Source: Rhodocyclaceae bacterium (GTDB lineage: Bacteria > Pseudomonadota > Gammaproteobacteria > Burkholderiales > Usitatibacteraceae). From it: a stretch of 64,000 bases of DNA. The stretch covers positions 84,650 through 148,649 of the forward strand of contig JADCIX010000001.1 of NCBI GenBank assembly GCA_020247545.1. Reading direction: 5' to 3'. The notes under the pieces are model-generated. The model saw nothing but the letters and a program-made list of their open reading frames with translations, was not told where the DNA came from and did no database searches. The stretch's first letter is position 1. The number at the start of each line of letters is the position of its first letter. Both the position numbers and the translations under genes were made by a program. Below, piece by piece: positions 45,028 through 53,164 of this stretch.

Positions 45028-46344
45028 CTATAAAACGAGTTTCCGGATATCAGACATCAATCCGGCGAGGTAGGTGGTGAAGCGCGCGCCCGACGCACCG
45101 TCAACCACACGATGGTCGTATGAGAGCGACATCGGCAGTATCAGGCGTGGCACAAATTCTTTCCCGTTCCAAACCGGTTTCATCGATGACTTTGAGACGC
45201 CGAGGATGGCGACTTCCGGCGCGTTGATGATCGGCGTAAAGTACGAGCCACCGATGCCGCCCAATGACGAAATTGAAAAACAGCCGCCAGACATTTCCGC
45301 CGGTGACAGCTTGCCTTCCCGCGCTTTGGCAGCGAGCTCGGAAGATTCTTTTGCAAGCTCGATGATCGATTTTTGGTCGGCGTTGCGAATGACAGGCACC
45401 ACCAAACCGTTCGGTGTGTCGGCCGCAAAGCCGATGTTGTAGTACTTCTTCAAAATCAAGTTTTCGCCACCGGGCTCAAGCGAGGCATTGAACTCGGGGA
45501 ATTTCTTGAGGGCTGCAACACTGGCCTTGATGAGGAACGCCAGCATGGTGACTTTTACGCCGGACTTGGCGATCTCTTCGTTGGTTTTCACGCGGAACGC
45601 TTCAACGTCGGTGATGTCGGCATCGTCTTGTTGTGTGACGTGCGGGATCATCACCCAGTTACGTGCGAGGTTGTTGCCAGAGAGTTTCTTGATACGCGAG
45701 AGCGCCCGTTTTTCAGTCTCACCAAACTTGGAAAAATCGACGTGCGGCATTTCCGGAAAGGCAAATGCGCCGCCACTGGACGCGGCTTTGGGTTTCGCCA
45801 ACTCTGCCTTCACAAACCCCTTTACGTCTTCCTCCGTGATGCGCCCCTTGTTGGCGGTGCCGCGTACTTTTGTCAAGTCAACACCGTACTCGCGCGCAAG
45901 CTTGCGAATGGAAGGGGATGCATGAACACTCGACGGAATTTCGGTCGCTACCGCAGATGTCGACCTCTGTGCGGGTACTGATGATGACTGTGTTGCATGC
46001 GTCGGCGCGGGAGCCTGGACTGGTGGGGCGGCTGGGGCGGCAGGCGAAGCCGACAGCGCAGGTACCGCCGTTGGTGCGGCGGCTGGCGATAAGTTAGTCG
46101 AATCGGCCGCTTCGACCACGAGGACGGTATGGCCTTCCGACACCTTGTCACCGATCGCAACCTTTATTTCCTTGACAACACCGGCGACCGAAGACGGTAC
46201 TTCCATCGTGGCTTTATCACTCTCAAGTGAAACGAGTGAGTCTTCTTTGTTGATGGTATCGCCGACTTTGACCAAGATTTCAATGACGGGGATGTCCTTG
46301 AAATCACCAATGTCCGGGACTTTGACTTCTACGAGATTTGCCAC
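45028..46344 (-). CDS. aceF: Dihydrolipoamide acetyltransferase (E2)
   Basis: 438 aa from GTG 46344, preceded by GAGGAG; the open frame to 46416 adds a non-homologous lead. One lipoyl domain (residues 1-76, Lys in SLESDKATMEVPS), an Ala/Pro linker, a peripheral-subunit-binding domain (SPSIRKLAREYGVDLTKVRG), then the acyltransferase core with VPVIRNADQKSIIELAKES, GGCFSISSLGGIGGSYFTPI and the catalytic HRVVDGASGARF motif. It forms the complex core and transfers acetyl to CoA. Only one lipoyl domain, compared with three in E. coli. Confidence 0.95.
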   Translation of the reverse strand: MANLVEVKVPDIGDFKDIPVIEILVKVGDTINKEDSLVSLESDKATMEVPSSVAGVVKEIKVAIGDKVSEGHTVLVVEAADSTNLSPAAAPTAVPALSASPAAPAAPPVQAPAPTHATQSSSVPAQRSTSAVATEIPSSVHASPSIRKLAREYGVDLTKVRGTANKGRITEEDVKGFVKAELAKPKAASSGGAFAFPEMPHVDFSKFGETEKRALSRIKKLSGNNLARNWVMIPHVTQQDDADITDVEAFRVKTNEEIAKSGVKVTMLAFLIKASVAALKKFPEFNASLEPGGENLILKKYYNIGFAADTPNGLVVPVIRNADQKSIIELAKESSELAAKAREGKLSPAEMSGGCFSISSLGGIGGSYFTPIINAPEVAILGVSKSSMKPVWNGKEFVPRLILPMSLSYDHRVVDGASGARFTTYLAGLMSDIRKLVL

Positions 46345-46480
46345 GCAACTGCTCCTCGATTCGTACTTACTGTTGTTCTCGGTTTGTCGTTCTGAACTCG
46401 TCGGCGCGGTTGTCAACTGCCGCCCGCGATTTCAACCAGTTGGCTCCGACGAAAGCAGGTTGGTACTTTCGTCGGAATTC

Positions 46481-49153
46481 CTAAACCGTCCAGGGTGCCG
46501 GTTTCGATATGTCGATGTCGTACTTCTTGATCGCTTCGCTGACCGTCTTGAGCGGAATCTGCCCCTCGTCGGCCAGCGCTTTCAACGCCGCGATAACAAC
46601 GTAGTATCGATTAACCTCGAAGAACTTGCGAAGTTGCTTACGCGTATCGGAACGACCAAATCCATCGGTGCCAAGCACGGTAAATCGGCGGTCGGACACA
46701 TACGGGCGAATCTGATCGGCAAAGGAGCGCATGTAGTCAGTCGCGGCAATCGCAGGGCCTTTGCGCCCCTTCAGCAGTTTCGCGACGTGTGGTACCTGCG
46801 GTGCCGCTTCTGGATTGAGTAAATTGTGACGCTCGGCTGCCATTCCCTCGCGGCGCAACTCGGTGAAGGACGTGCAGCTCCAAATATCACATACCACGCC
46901 CCAATCCAACTCAAGCAACTCGGCAGCCGCAATGACTTCGCGGAAAATGGTACCAGACCCCATCAACTGCACGCGCGGCTTCTTTGCCTCTTTCGACTCG
47001 CGGAACAGATACATGCCCTTGAGAATATTTGCTTCCGCACCTTCGGGCATCGCCGGGTGGGTGTAGTTTTCATTCATCACCGTAATGTAGTAGTAGATGG
47101 GTTCCATCTTCTCGTACATACGCTTTAAGCCATCATGAATGATGACGGCGAGCTCGTAGCTGAAGGTCGGGTCGTAGGAGATGCAGTTCGGAATGGTCGC
47201 CGACATCAGGTGCGAGTGCCCATCTTCATGTTGCAGGCCTTCGCCGTTTAGCGTGGTTCGTCCCGAAGTCCCGCCCAACAGGAAGCCGCGCGCCTGCATA
47301 TCGCCCGCCGCCCATGCGAGGTCGCCGATGCGCTGAAAGCCAAACATCGAATAGAAGATGAAGAAAGGGATCATGTGCTGGCCGTGGTTCGCATAGCTGG
47401 TACCCGCCGCCATCCATGAGCAGAATGCCCCTGCTTCATTGATTCCTTCTTGCAAAATCTGCCCGGCTTTGTCCTCTTTGTAGAACATCAACTCACCGGA
47501 ATCCACCGGCTCGTACAGCTGGCCTACCGAGGAGTAAATGCCGAGTTGACGGAACATGCCCTCCATGCCGAACGTGCGCGACTCGTCGGCAACAATAGGC
47601 ACCAGCCGCGGCCCGATTTCTTTGTCACGGGTAAGTGCGGTAAACGCACGGACAAATGCCATCGTCGTCGAAATTTCTCGTTCTTCGGTGGATTTAAGAA
47701 GCGGCTCGAAGACCGACAGTTCTGGAATCTTCAGTGCCGGTATGTTCGGGAAACGCGCCGGTAGCGAGCCCCCGAGCTTTTCCCGAGCGGCCTTGAGGTA
47801 CTGAATCTCCGGAGAATTTTCCGCTGGCTTGTAGAACGGCACGTCGGCAATCACGTCGTCGCTAACGGGAATGTTGAAGCGGTCACGAAACTGTTTGAGG
47901 GATCCAAGATCCATCTTCTTCTGCTGATGGGTGATGTTCTGGCCTTCACCCGCTTTGCCCATGCCGTAACCTTTGACGGTCTTTGCAAGGATGATGGTCG
48001 GCTGACCCTTATGCTTGACTGCGGCCGAGTAGGCGGCGTAGACCTTGTAGGGGTCATGACCACCACGATTCAATCGCCAAATGTCCTCGTCAGACATTGA
48101 GGCGACCATCTTTTCGAGCTGGGGGTACTTGCCAAAAAACTCTTTGCGAACATAAGCACCGTCACGCGCCTTGTAGTTTTGGTACTCGCCATCCACCGCT
48201 TCCATCATGCGAGCCTTCAGCAACCCGTCGCTATCTTTTGCGAGCAAAGGATCCCAATACCGTCCCCAAATCACTTTCAGCACATTCCAACCTGCACCGC
48301 GGAAATCGCTTTCCAGTTCTTGGATGATCTTGCCGTTGCCGCGGACCGGGCCGTCCAGGCGCTGCAAGTTGCAATTGACCACAAAGATTAGATTGTCGAG
48401 GCCTTCGCGTGCGGCCAACGAAATTGCGCCGAGAGATTCCGGCTCATCCATTTCGCCATCTCCCATAAACGCCCACACTTTGCGGCCTTCAGTGTTAACG
48501 ATGCCGCGATGGTGAAGGTATTTCATGAAGCGTGCTTGGTAGATCGCCTGCAGCGGACCAAGTCCCATCGATACCGTCGCAAACTGCCAAAAATCGGGCA
48601 TGAGCCATGGATGTGGGTAGGAGGAAATACCCTCGCCGTCGACCTCGCGGCGGAAGTTCTCCATCTGTTCTTCTGTAATGCGGCCCTCGAGAAACGCACG
48701 GGCGTATACACCTGGTGCGGAATGCCCTTGCATAAAAATCATATCTCCACCATGCGCCTTGGAAGGTGCGTGCCAGAAGTGGTCAAAGCCGACGTCGTAG
48801 AGCGTCGCGGCGGATTGGAAGCTGGCGATGTGTCCGCCGAGCTCCGATGATTCCTTGTTGGCGCGTAGGACAGTTGCCACCGCGTTCCATCGGATTAACG
48901 AGCGGATGCGGTGCTCCATTTCTTGGTCGCCCGGCAGCAGGTCCTCCGCATGCGGCGGAATGGTGTTGATGTAGGCCGTCGTTGGTGTATAGGGCAGGTT
49001 GGTGCCAGAGCGTCGCGCCTTATCAACGAGTGATTCGAGCAAGAAATGTGCGCGCTCAGGCCCCTCTGCATCGAGAACGGCGTCGAGTGCGTCGAGCCAT
49101 TCACGGGTTTCTTGCGGGTCGATGTCTTGTTGCAAAAAGGCCGGACGATCCAT
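46481..49153 (-). CDS. aceE: Pyruvate dehydrogenase E1 component, homodimeric
   Basis: 890 aa from ATG 49153, preceded by GAGGAG; ATG 49168 would place that ribosome site inside the gene. It decarboxylates pyruvate with thiamine diphosphate and reductively acetylates E2. Motifs: NTIPPHAEDLLPGDQEMEHR near the start, the TPP motif in AFMGDGEMDEPESLGAISLA through NLIFVVNCNLQRLDGPVRGN, and a transketolase-like second half with DESRTFGMEGMFRQLGIYS and GTDGFGRSDTRKQLRKFFEV. Length fits the family (887 in E. coli). First gene of aceE-aceF-lpdA. Confidence 0.96.
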   Translation of the reverse strand: MDRPAFLQQDIDPQETREWLDALDAVLDAEGPERAHFLLESLVDKARRSGTNLPYTPTTAYINTIPPHAEDLLPGDQEMEHRIRSLIRWNAVATVLRANKESSELGGHIASFQSAATLYDVGFDHFWHAPSKAHGGDMIFMQGHSAPGVYARAFLEGRITEEQMENFRREVDGEGISSYPHPWLMPDFWQFATVSMGLGPLQAIYQARFMKYLHHRGIVNTEGRKVWAFMGDGEMDEPESLGAISLAAREGLDNLIFVVNCNLQRLDGPVRGNGKIIQELESDFRGAGWNVLKVIWGRYWDPLLAKDSDGLLKARMMEAVDGEYQNYKARDGAYVRKEFFGKYPQLEKMVASMSDEDIWRLNRGGHDPYKVYAAYSAAVKHKGQPTIILAKTVKGYGMGKAGEGQNITHQQKKMDLGSLKQFRDRFNIPVSDDVIADVPFYKPAENSPEIQYLKAAREKLGGSLPARFPNIPALKIPELSVFEPLLKSTEEREISTTMAFVRAFTALTRDKEIGPRLVPIVADESRTFGMEGMFRQLGIYSSVGQLYEPVDSGELMFYKEDKAGQILQEGINEAGAFCSWMAAGTSYANHGQHMIPFFIFYSMFGFQRIGDLAWAAGDMQARGFLLGGTSGRTTLNGEGLQHEDGHSHLMSATIPNCISYDPTFSYELAVIIHDGLKRMYEKMEPIYYYITVMNENYTHPAMPEGAEANILKGMYLFRESKEAKKPRVQLMGSGTIFREVIAAAELLELDWGVVCDIWSCTSFTELRREGMAAERHNLLNPEAAPQVPHVAKLLKGRKGPAIAATDYMRSFADQIRPYVSDRRFTVLGTDGFGRSDTRKQLRKFFEVNRYYVVIAALKALADEGQIPLKTVSEAIKKYDIDISKPAPWTV

Positions 49154-49763
49154 CGCCAGTCTCCTCATTGTTATAGAAATTTGTCGTGATATTAGACCGT
49201 ATTGCCTTGGCTGGCGCTATGCGACATAAAAAGAGCTTGTGAAATACAGACAACACCGTGCCCCGCATCCACGCGGGTCTAGATTGATCAAATGGGGCGT
49301 CTTGGTGTCTATGTTGTTGAAATCGGGTGATGCAATGCTGCATTGCACAATGGTGTTTGTGCGGGGTACGACTTAGGACACCCTGCAGTGCGCTCAGACA
49401 TTGGCAAAAGGGGTGCTTTTTTAGTCCAGCCTGTGGAATACGTCCAAAATTCCTTCAGGACGCAGCCGACTTTGTGGTTCAGAGACGGTGGCCGAGATTG
49501 AACACCGGGAAATCCACCTAAGGCTGGCTCTGATGATGAGTAATAATAGTCTATGTAAATCAATTTGTTACAAGTGGTTCCCCAAGTGTTTCTTAAAAAA
49601 CAATTTTAAGTTATTATTATTCAAAGTGTTTAGCAGTTTGCCGGTGCTCGATTCCTTGCATCTGTGCCTTGGGTGCGGTAGACCTAATGAATGTCTAGAA
49701 GTACAAAACGGTGTGCGCGAAACACTCGCGCGCGAATAAAAAAATGCGTCGTCGGGAGGCATT
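49154..49763. promoter_or_regulatory. Divergent region between aceE and the PP2C gene
   Basis: 610 bp without a supported gene. It contains a perfect 17-bp palindrome TGCAATGCTGCATTGCA at 49331-49347, 178 bp upstream of aceE, and an AT-rich block at 49550-49625 (including TTAAAAAACAATTTTAAG). Promoters for both units must lie here. Confidence 0.5.
49331..49347. promoter_or_regulatory. Perfect palindrome, candidate operator of the pdh operon
   Basis: TGCAATGC and GCATTGCA flank a single T. Length and symmetry fit a dimeric regulator. It does not match the PdhR-type TGGT-ACCA box, so the regulator is unknown. Confidence 0.4.
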
Positions 49764-50588
49764 GTGGCGCTGACTGATGCTTTGCAGATAGTGACTGTGT
49801 CGGACCCGGGTAGGGTGCGCGGACACAATGAAGATTGTGTCGAGGTCCGACCAGATATTGGTGTGGTCGTCCTCGCAGATGGCATGGGCGGCTACAACGC
49901 AGGCGAGGTTGCGAGTGGCATGGCGACCTCGCTGATCGCGGGAGGTCTTTCTGCAAACTGGACCAGAAATGGATTAAAACATTTGGACCGGGTTGCAGCG
50001 GTGAAATTGTCCCAGACCATGTTGATGCGGCAGGTTTCGGCGGCTAATGCCGCGATTTTTGACGCGGCCCAGAAAGATCCTCAGTGTGCCGGCATGGGTA
50101 CAACGCTGGTGGGTTGCATCTTCTACGACAACTTTGTCACCGTTGGACACATCGGTGATTCACGCCTGTATCGCATTCGGTATGATGTTCTCGAACAGGT
50201 CACACGGGATCATTCGTTGCTGCAAGAACAGATCGACGCGGGACTGATTACGAAAGAAGATGCACGGCAGTCGCACAACAAGAATCTAGTAACAAGAGCG
50301 CTGGGAATTGATCGGCAGGTTGAAGTGGAAATTCACACCTACGACGTTCTTGAAGGGGATGTCTACTTGTTGTGTTCAGACGGCTTGAACGACATGATTG
50401 ATGACGATGAAATCCAGATGACCCTGATCGCATTGAGCGCAAACTTGGAGTTGTCGGCGCAACAACTGGTGCAGGCGGCAAATGATGCGGGCGGGCGGGA
50501 CAATGTTTCGGTTGTTTTAGTGAAGGTAGTCAAGAATTTCGCCGTTGAGCGGGGCTATTGGGCGAGAGTGAAGTCGATGTTCGCTTGA
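49764..50588 (+). CDS. PP2C-type Ser/Thr protein phosphatase
   Basis: 274 aa from GTG 49764 (GGGAGG upstream). All metal-site motifs are present: GRVRGHNEDCVEV, VVLADGMGGYNAGEVASGMA, GMGTTLVGC, VGHIGDSRLYRI, DHSLLQEQ, LLCSDGLNDMIDDDEI, and GGRDNVSVVLVKV. It is soluble with no membrane anchor and removes phosphate from Ser/Thr. The partner FHA gene follows at 46 bp. No Ser/Thr kinase gene is in the window, so the opposing kinase lies elsewhere. Confidence 0.93.
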   Translation: MALTDALQIVTVSDPGRVRGHNEDCVEVRPDIGVVVLADGMGGYNAGEVASGMATSLIAGGLSANWTRNGLKHLDRVAAVKLSQTMLMRQVSAANAAIFDAAQKDPQCAGMGTTLVGCIFYDNFVTVGHIGDSRLYRIRYDVLEQVTRDHSLLQEQIDAGLITKEDARQSHNKNLVTRALGIDRQVEVEIHTYDVLEGDVYLLCSDGLNDMIDDDEIQMTLIALSANLELSAQQLVQAANDAGGRDNVSVVLVKVVKNFAVERGYWARVKSMFA

Positions 50589-50634
50589 CGCGAACCGATG
50601 AATCAACGCAACGATTTTTTCTAGGGTTACGACC

Positions 50635-51393
50635 ATGGCAAAACTGATTATGAGCGTCGATGGGACCGTGTTGAAAGAGATTTCGCTAACCAAAGAGCGA
50701 ACAACGCTCGGGAGGAAACCTCACAACGATGTCCAGGTGGATAACCTCGCAGTTTCCGGGGAGCACGCTGCCATCATCACGATTCTGAATGACTCTTTCA
50801 TTGAGGACTTGAATTCCACCAATGGCACCCTGGTCAACGGCAAGCCGATCAAAAAGCATTTCCTGCAAAATAATGACGTCATCGAGATCGGCAAACACAA
50901 GCTTAAGTTCTTCAGCGATGCGCCGGTACAGAGTGCTGCCGCAGATTTTGAACGGACGATGATCATCCGCAAGCCGCCGGCTGCATCGATGACTGCGGCA
51001 GGAGCGTCGTTGTCGGCTGGGCAAGCTGACATGCGGCCCGTCGCGGCCACGATGGCAGCACCATCCGCCCCTGCGGCGGCACCTGCGGCACCGATTGCGC
51101 GTGCCGCAGCGCCTGCGGCAGCGCCGGTACGCGAGGCAGCGATTCAGGTTCTGTCTGGGGCGGCAGCCGGACGCACGCTCGATTTGATCAAGAATTTGAC
51201 AACCATTGGCAAGCCCGGTGTGCAGGTTGCTGTTATCACCAGACGACCCGGTGGCTTTTACATCACGCACGTCGAAGGCAAATCCCTCCCGACGATCAAC
51301 GGCATAGGGCTGGGTGGCCAAGCGCAGCAGCTACACGATCATGATCTGATCGATATTGCGGGCGTCAAGATGGAGTTCTTCTTTAGGCCGTAA
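50635..51393 (+). CDS. FHA-domain protein, two FHA-like modules joined by an Ala/Pro linker
   Basis: 252 aa. The N-terminal FHA domain (about 1-95) has the phosphothreonine-binding residues: TLGRKPHNDVQVDNLAVSGE with Arg and Ser, HAAI, and DLNSTNGTLVNGKPI. A linker (about 100-165) is rich in Ala and Pro. The C-terminal 85 residues (AIQVLSGAAAGRTLDLIKNL, TTIGKPGVQVAVITRRPGGF, INGIGLGGQAQQL) look like a second FHA fold without the Arg/Ser pair, so it probably does not bind phosphopeptide. It should recognise a phosphoprotein that the upstream phosphatase dephosphorylates. Confidence 0.88.
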   Translation: MAKLIMSVDGTVLKEISLTKERTTLGRKPHNDVQVDNLAVSGEHAAIITILNDSFIEDLNSTNGTLVNGKPIKKHFLQNNDVIEIGKHKLKFFSDAPVQSAAADFERTMIIRKPPAASMTAAGASLSAGQADMRPVAATMAAPSAPAAAPAAPIARAAAPAAAPVREAAIQVLSGAAAGRTLDLIKNLTTIGKPGVQVAVITRRPGGFYITHVEGKSLPTINGIGLGGQAQQLHDHDLIDIAGVKMEFFFRP

Positions 51394-52006
51394 TCCGTGT
51401 CGGCGGTTATCTCTTGGTCACCGCCGTCGAACAGTTCGCTCAGATCGTCAATTTCTCTGCAACTTGAGAGTCTGCGTGGCAGAAGCGGTCGCGCACTGCT
51501 ATTCGCCAGTTTTGCGGCGACTGGCTCTGGGTTTGATCATAGTGCCTTCCACGGCGATGGAGCCCGGCTTGACCAAGGCCGCATTCGCCCGCTAGCGTGG
51601 GTATCGTGGCCGGGTAAAACGGTTGGTTGCGAGAGCCGCCCTCTCCACGGCGGGCGTGGAATCGTCCACGCTCAAGGCGACCCACCGTGTGGCTGAAATG
51701 GTGCGCCAGATGCCCTTGAGGCAGCTATCTAGGCAAAGCCTGCGGCCGTAACACCTACGGCGATTGAAGATAGCGCGTGTCGCTCGTCGTCATCGCGCTT
51801 CCCTGCGTCCCGACAAAACCGGGAAACAATGCATCAAGCCGTTTATGCAGCGCAAACGCCTACGGAGGTTTCCTCGTCCAGCACCTGTTTGAGGTATGCC
51901 CGTCGAACCGGTTGTGTGACGTCGTGCACAGCTTTTGGCTGAGATGCATAGCATAATCGGTTGAGCAAAAATTTCCCTTACCGCACTCTTGTCGGATTTT
52001 GGACTC
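51394..52006. other. Intergenic region without an identifiable gene
   Basis: About 610 bp between the FHA and the metallo-hydrolase genes. Short frames on both strands are not protein-like. The stretch may be decayed DNA. No repeat of the families described here was found in it. Confidence 0.45.
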
Positions 52007-52771
52007 ATGCAGCTAAAAGTTCTCGGGTGTAGTGGTGGCATCGGCGGTGACCTTCGCACGACGTCCCTGCTACTTGACGACGATATTCTTATTGATGCGG
52101 GCACCGGTGTCGGCGATCTGTCGATCGACGAGCTGGCGCGTATTGACCATGTCTTTATTTCCCACGCGCATCTTGACCACATCACGAGCATCCCTTTCTT
52201 AATCGATACGGTGATGGGCATGCGCACGACCCCTTTGGTGTTGCACTCGACATCAGCAGTATTACAGGTCATCAAGGATCATATCTTCAACTGGAAAATT
52301 TGGCCGGATTTTGCGAAGATTCCGACACCAGAAAGCCCGGCAATGCAATATCAGGAGCTTCGGGTCGGTGAAACGGTTGTCCTGAATGGGAGGCAAATTA
52401 CCGCCATTCCGGCAAATCATGTCGTTCCCGCCGTCGGTTATCTGGTCGACAGTGGCCAGGCGCGGCTTATTTTTACCGGGGATACTACAGTTAACGATGC
52501 GCTATGGCAGATCGCCAACGTGACAAAGAACCTGAAGTATTTGATTGTTGAGACAGCCTTTCCCAATAAAGAACGTGATGTCGCCATTGCGTCTAAACAT
52601 CTCTGTCCAAGTATGCTTGCCGAGGAGTTGTCGAAGCTCGCGCGGCCAGTAGAGATTCTTGTTACCCACCTCAAACCTGGTGAAGTGAATTTGACGATGA
52701 GTGAGATTGGGCAGGATGCTGGAAGATGGCGGCCAAGAATGCTTGAACAAGGCATGATCTTGAAGTTCTAG
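52007..52771 (+). CDS. Metallo-beta-lactamase-fold hydrolase, class II cyclic-nucleotide phosphodiesterase-like
   Basis: 254 aa from ATG 52007; a TTG at 51989 in frame would add six residues. It starts directly with the fold (LKVLGCSGGIGGDLRTTSLL). The metal motif HAHLDH in VFISHAHLDHITSIPFLIDT is the form seen in class II cAMP phosphodiesterases. Then AIPANHVVPAVGYLVDSGQA, IFTGDTTVNDALWQIANV, and VTHLKPGEVNLTMSEIG. A cyclic 3',5'-nucleotide is the best guess, not proven. The stop TAG is part of the CTAG that borders the adjacent MITE-like repeat, so insertion occurred at the very end of the gene. Confidence 0.82.
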   Translation: MQLKVLGCSGGIGGDLRTTSLLLDDDILIDAGTGVGDLSIDELARIDHVFISHAHLDHITSIPFLIDTVMGMRTTPLVLHSTSAVLQVIKDHIFNWKIWPDFAKIPTPESPAMQYQELRVGETVVLNGRQITAIPANHVVPAVGYLVDSGQARLIFTGDTTVNDALWQIANVTKNLKYLIVETAFPNKERDVAIASKHLCPSMLAEELSKLARPVEILVTHLKPGEVNLTMSEIGQDAGRWRPRMLEQGMILKF

Positions 52772-53025
52772 CCTGAGTAGTACACGGGGCACCTGCTGTT
52801 TCGGAGCACGTTGCGCCCGAGCAATTGGCAAACCAATTTGGATGGCTCCTGTTTTGGGGTGAGTGCGGGCTGCACGTTCACCTTCGGGCGATTGGACGAC
52901 CGCCTATTTGCAAAGCTCACACCCTCCTTCCATAGCGTACCCGCCATGCCGTGGTCGGTCAGGTGCAAGATCGCGTGCCTACTCGCCCGCGTTCCAACCC
53001 GCCCCCATGAAATGTTCAAGGCTAG
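52768..53025 (+). repeat. CTAG-flanked MITE-like repeat, diverged full-length copy
   Basis: 250 bp at 52772-53021, with CTAG at 52768-52771 (containing the stop codon of the preceding gene) and at 53022-53025. Left end CCTGAGTAGTACACGGG, right end CCCATGAAATGTTCAAGG. Internal similarity to the 18872 copy includes GCAAACCAATT and TGGTCGGTC. The left end and the hairpin have diverged, so this is an older copy. The rest of the gap to 53164 holds nothing recognisable. Confidence 0.75.
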
Positions 53026-53164
53026 CGGCGTCGGCATGGTTGTGCCCAAACTCCAGCGCAATTCCTCGTATTGCAGGGGGTCTGTTATTGGTAAACTTAG
53101 AGTTTCCGTCGTTTCTCACCACCCGTGAAGCGGCGCAGCGAGCTCGACTACATGAGGCCCTCAG

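Noticed and set aside
51440..51685. Possible gene or transposase remnant between the FHA and metallo-hydrolase genes
   Set aside because: No motif of a transposase family is visible in any frame and no terminal repeats flank it.
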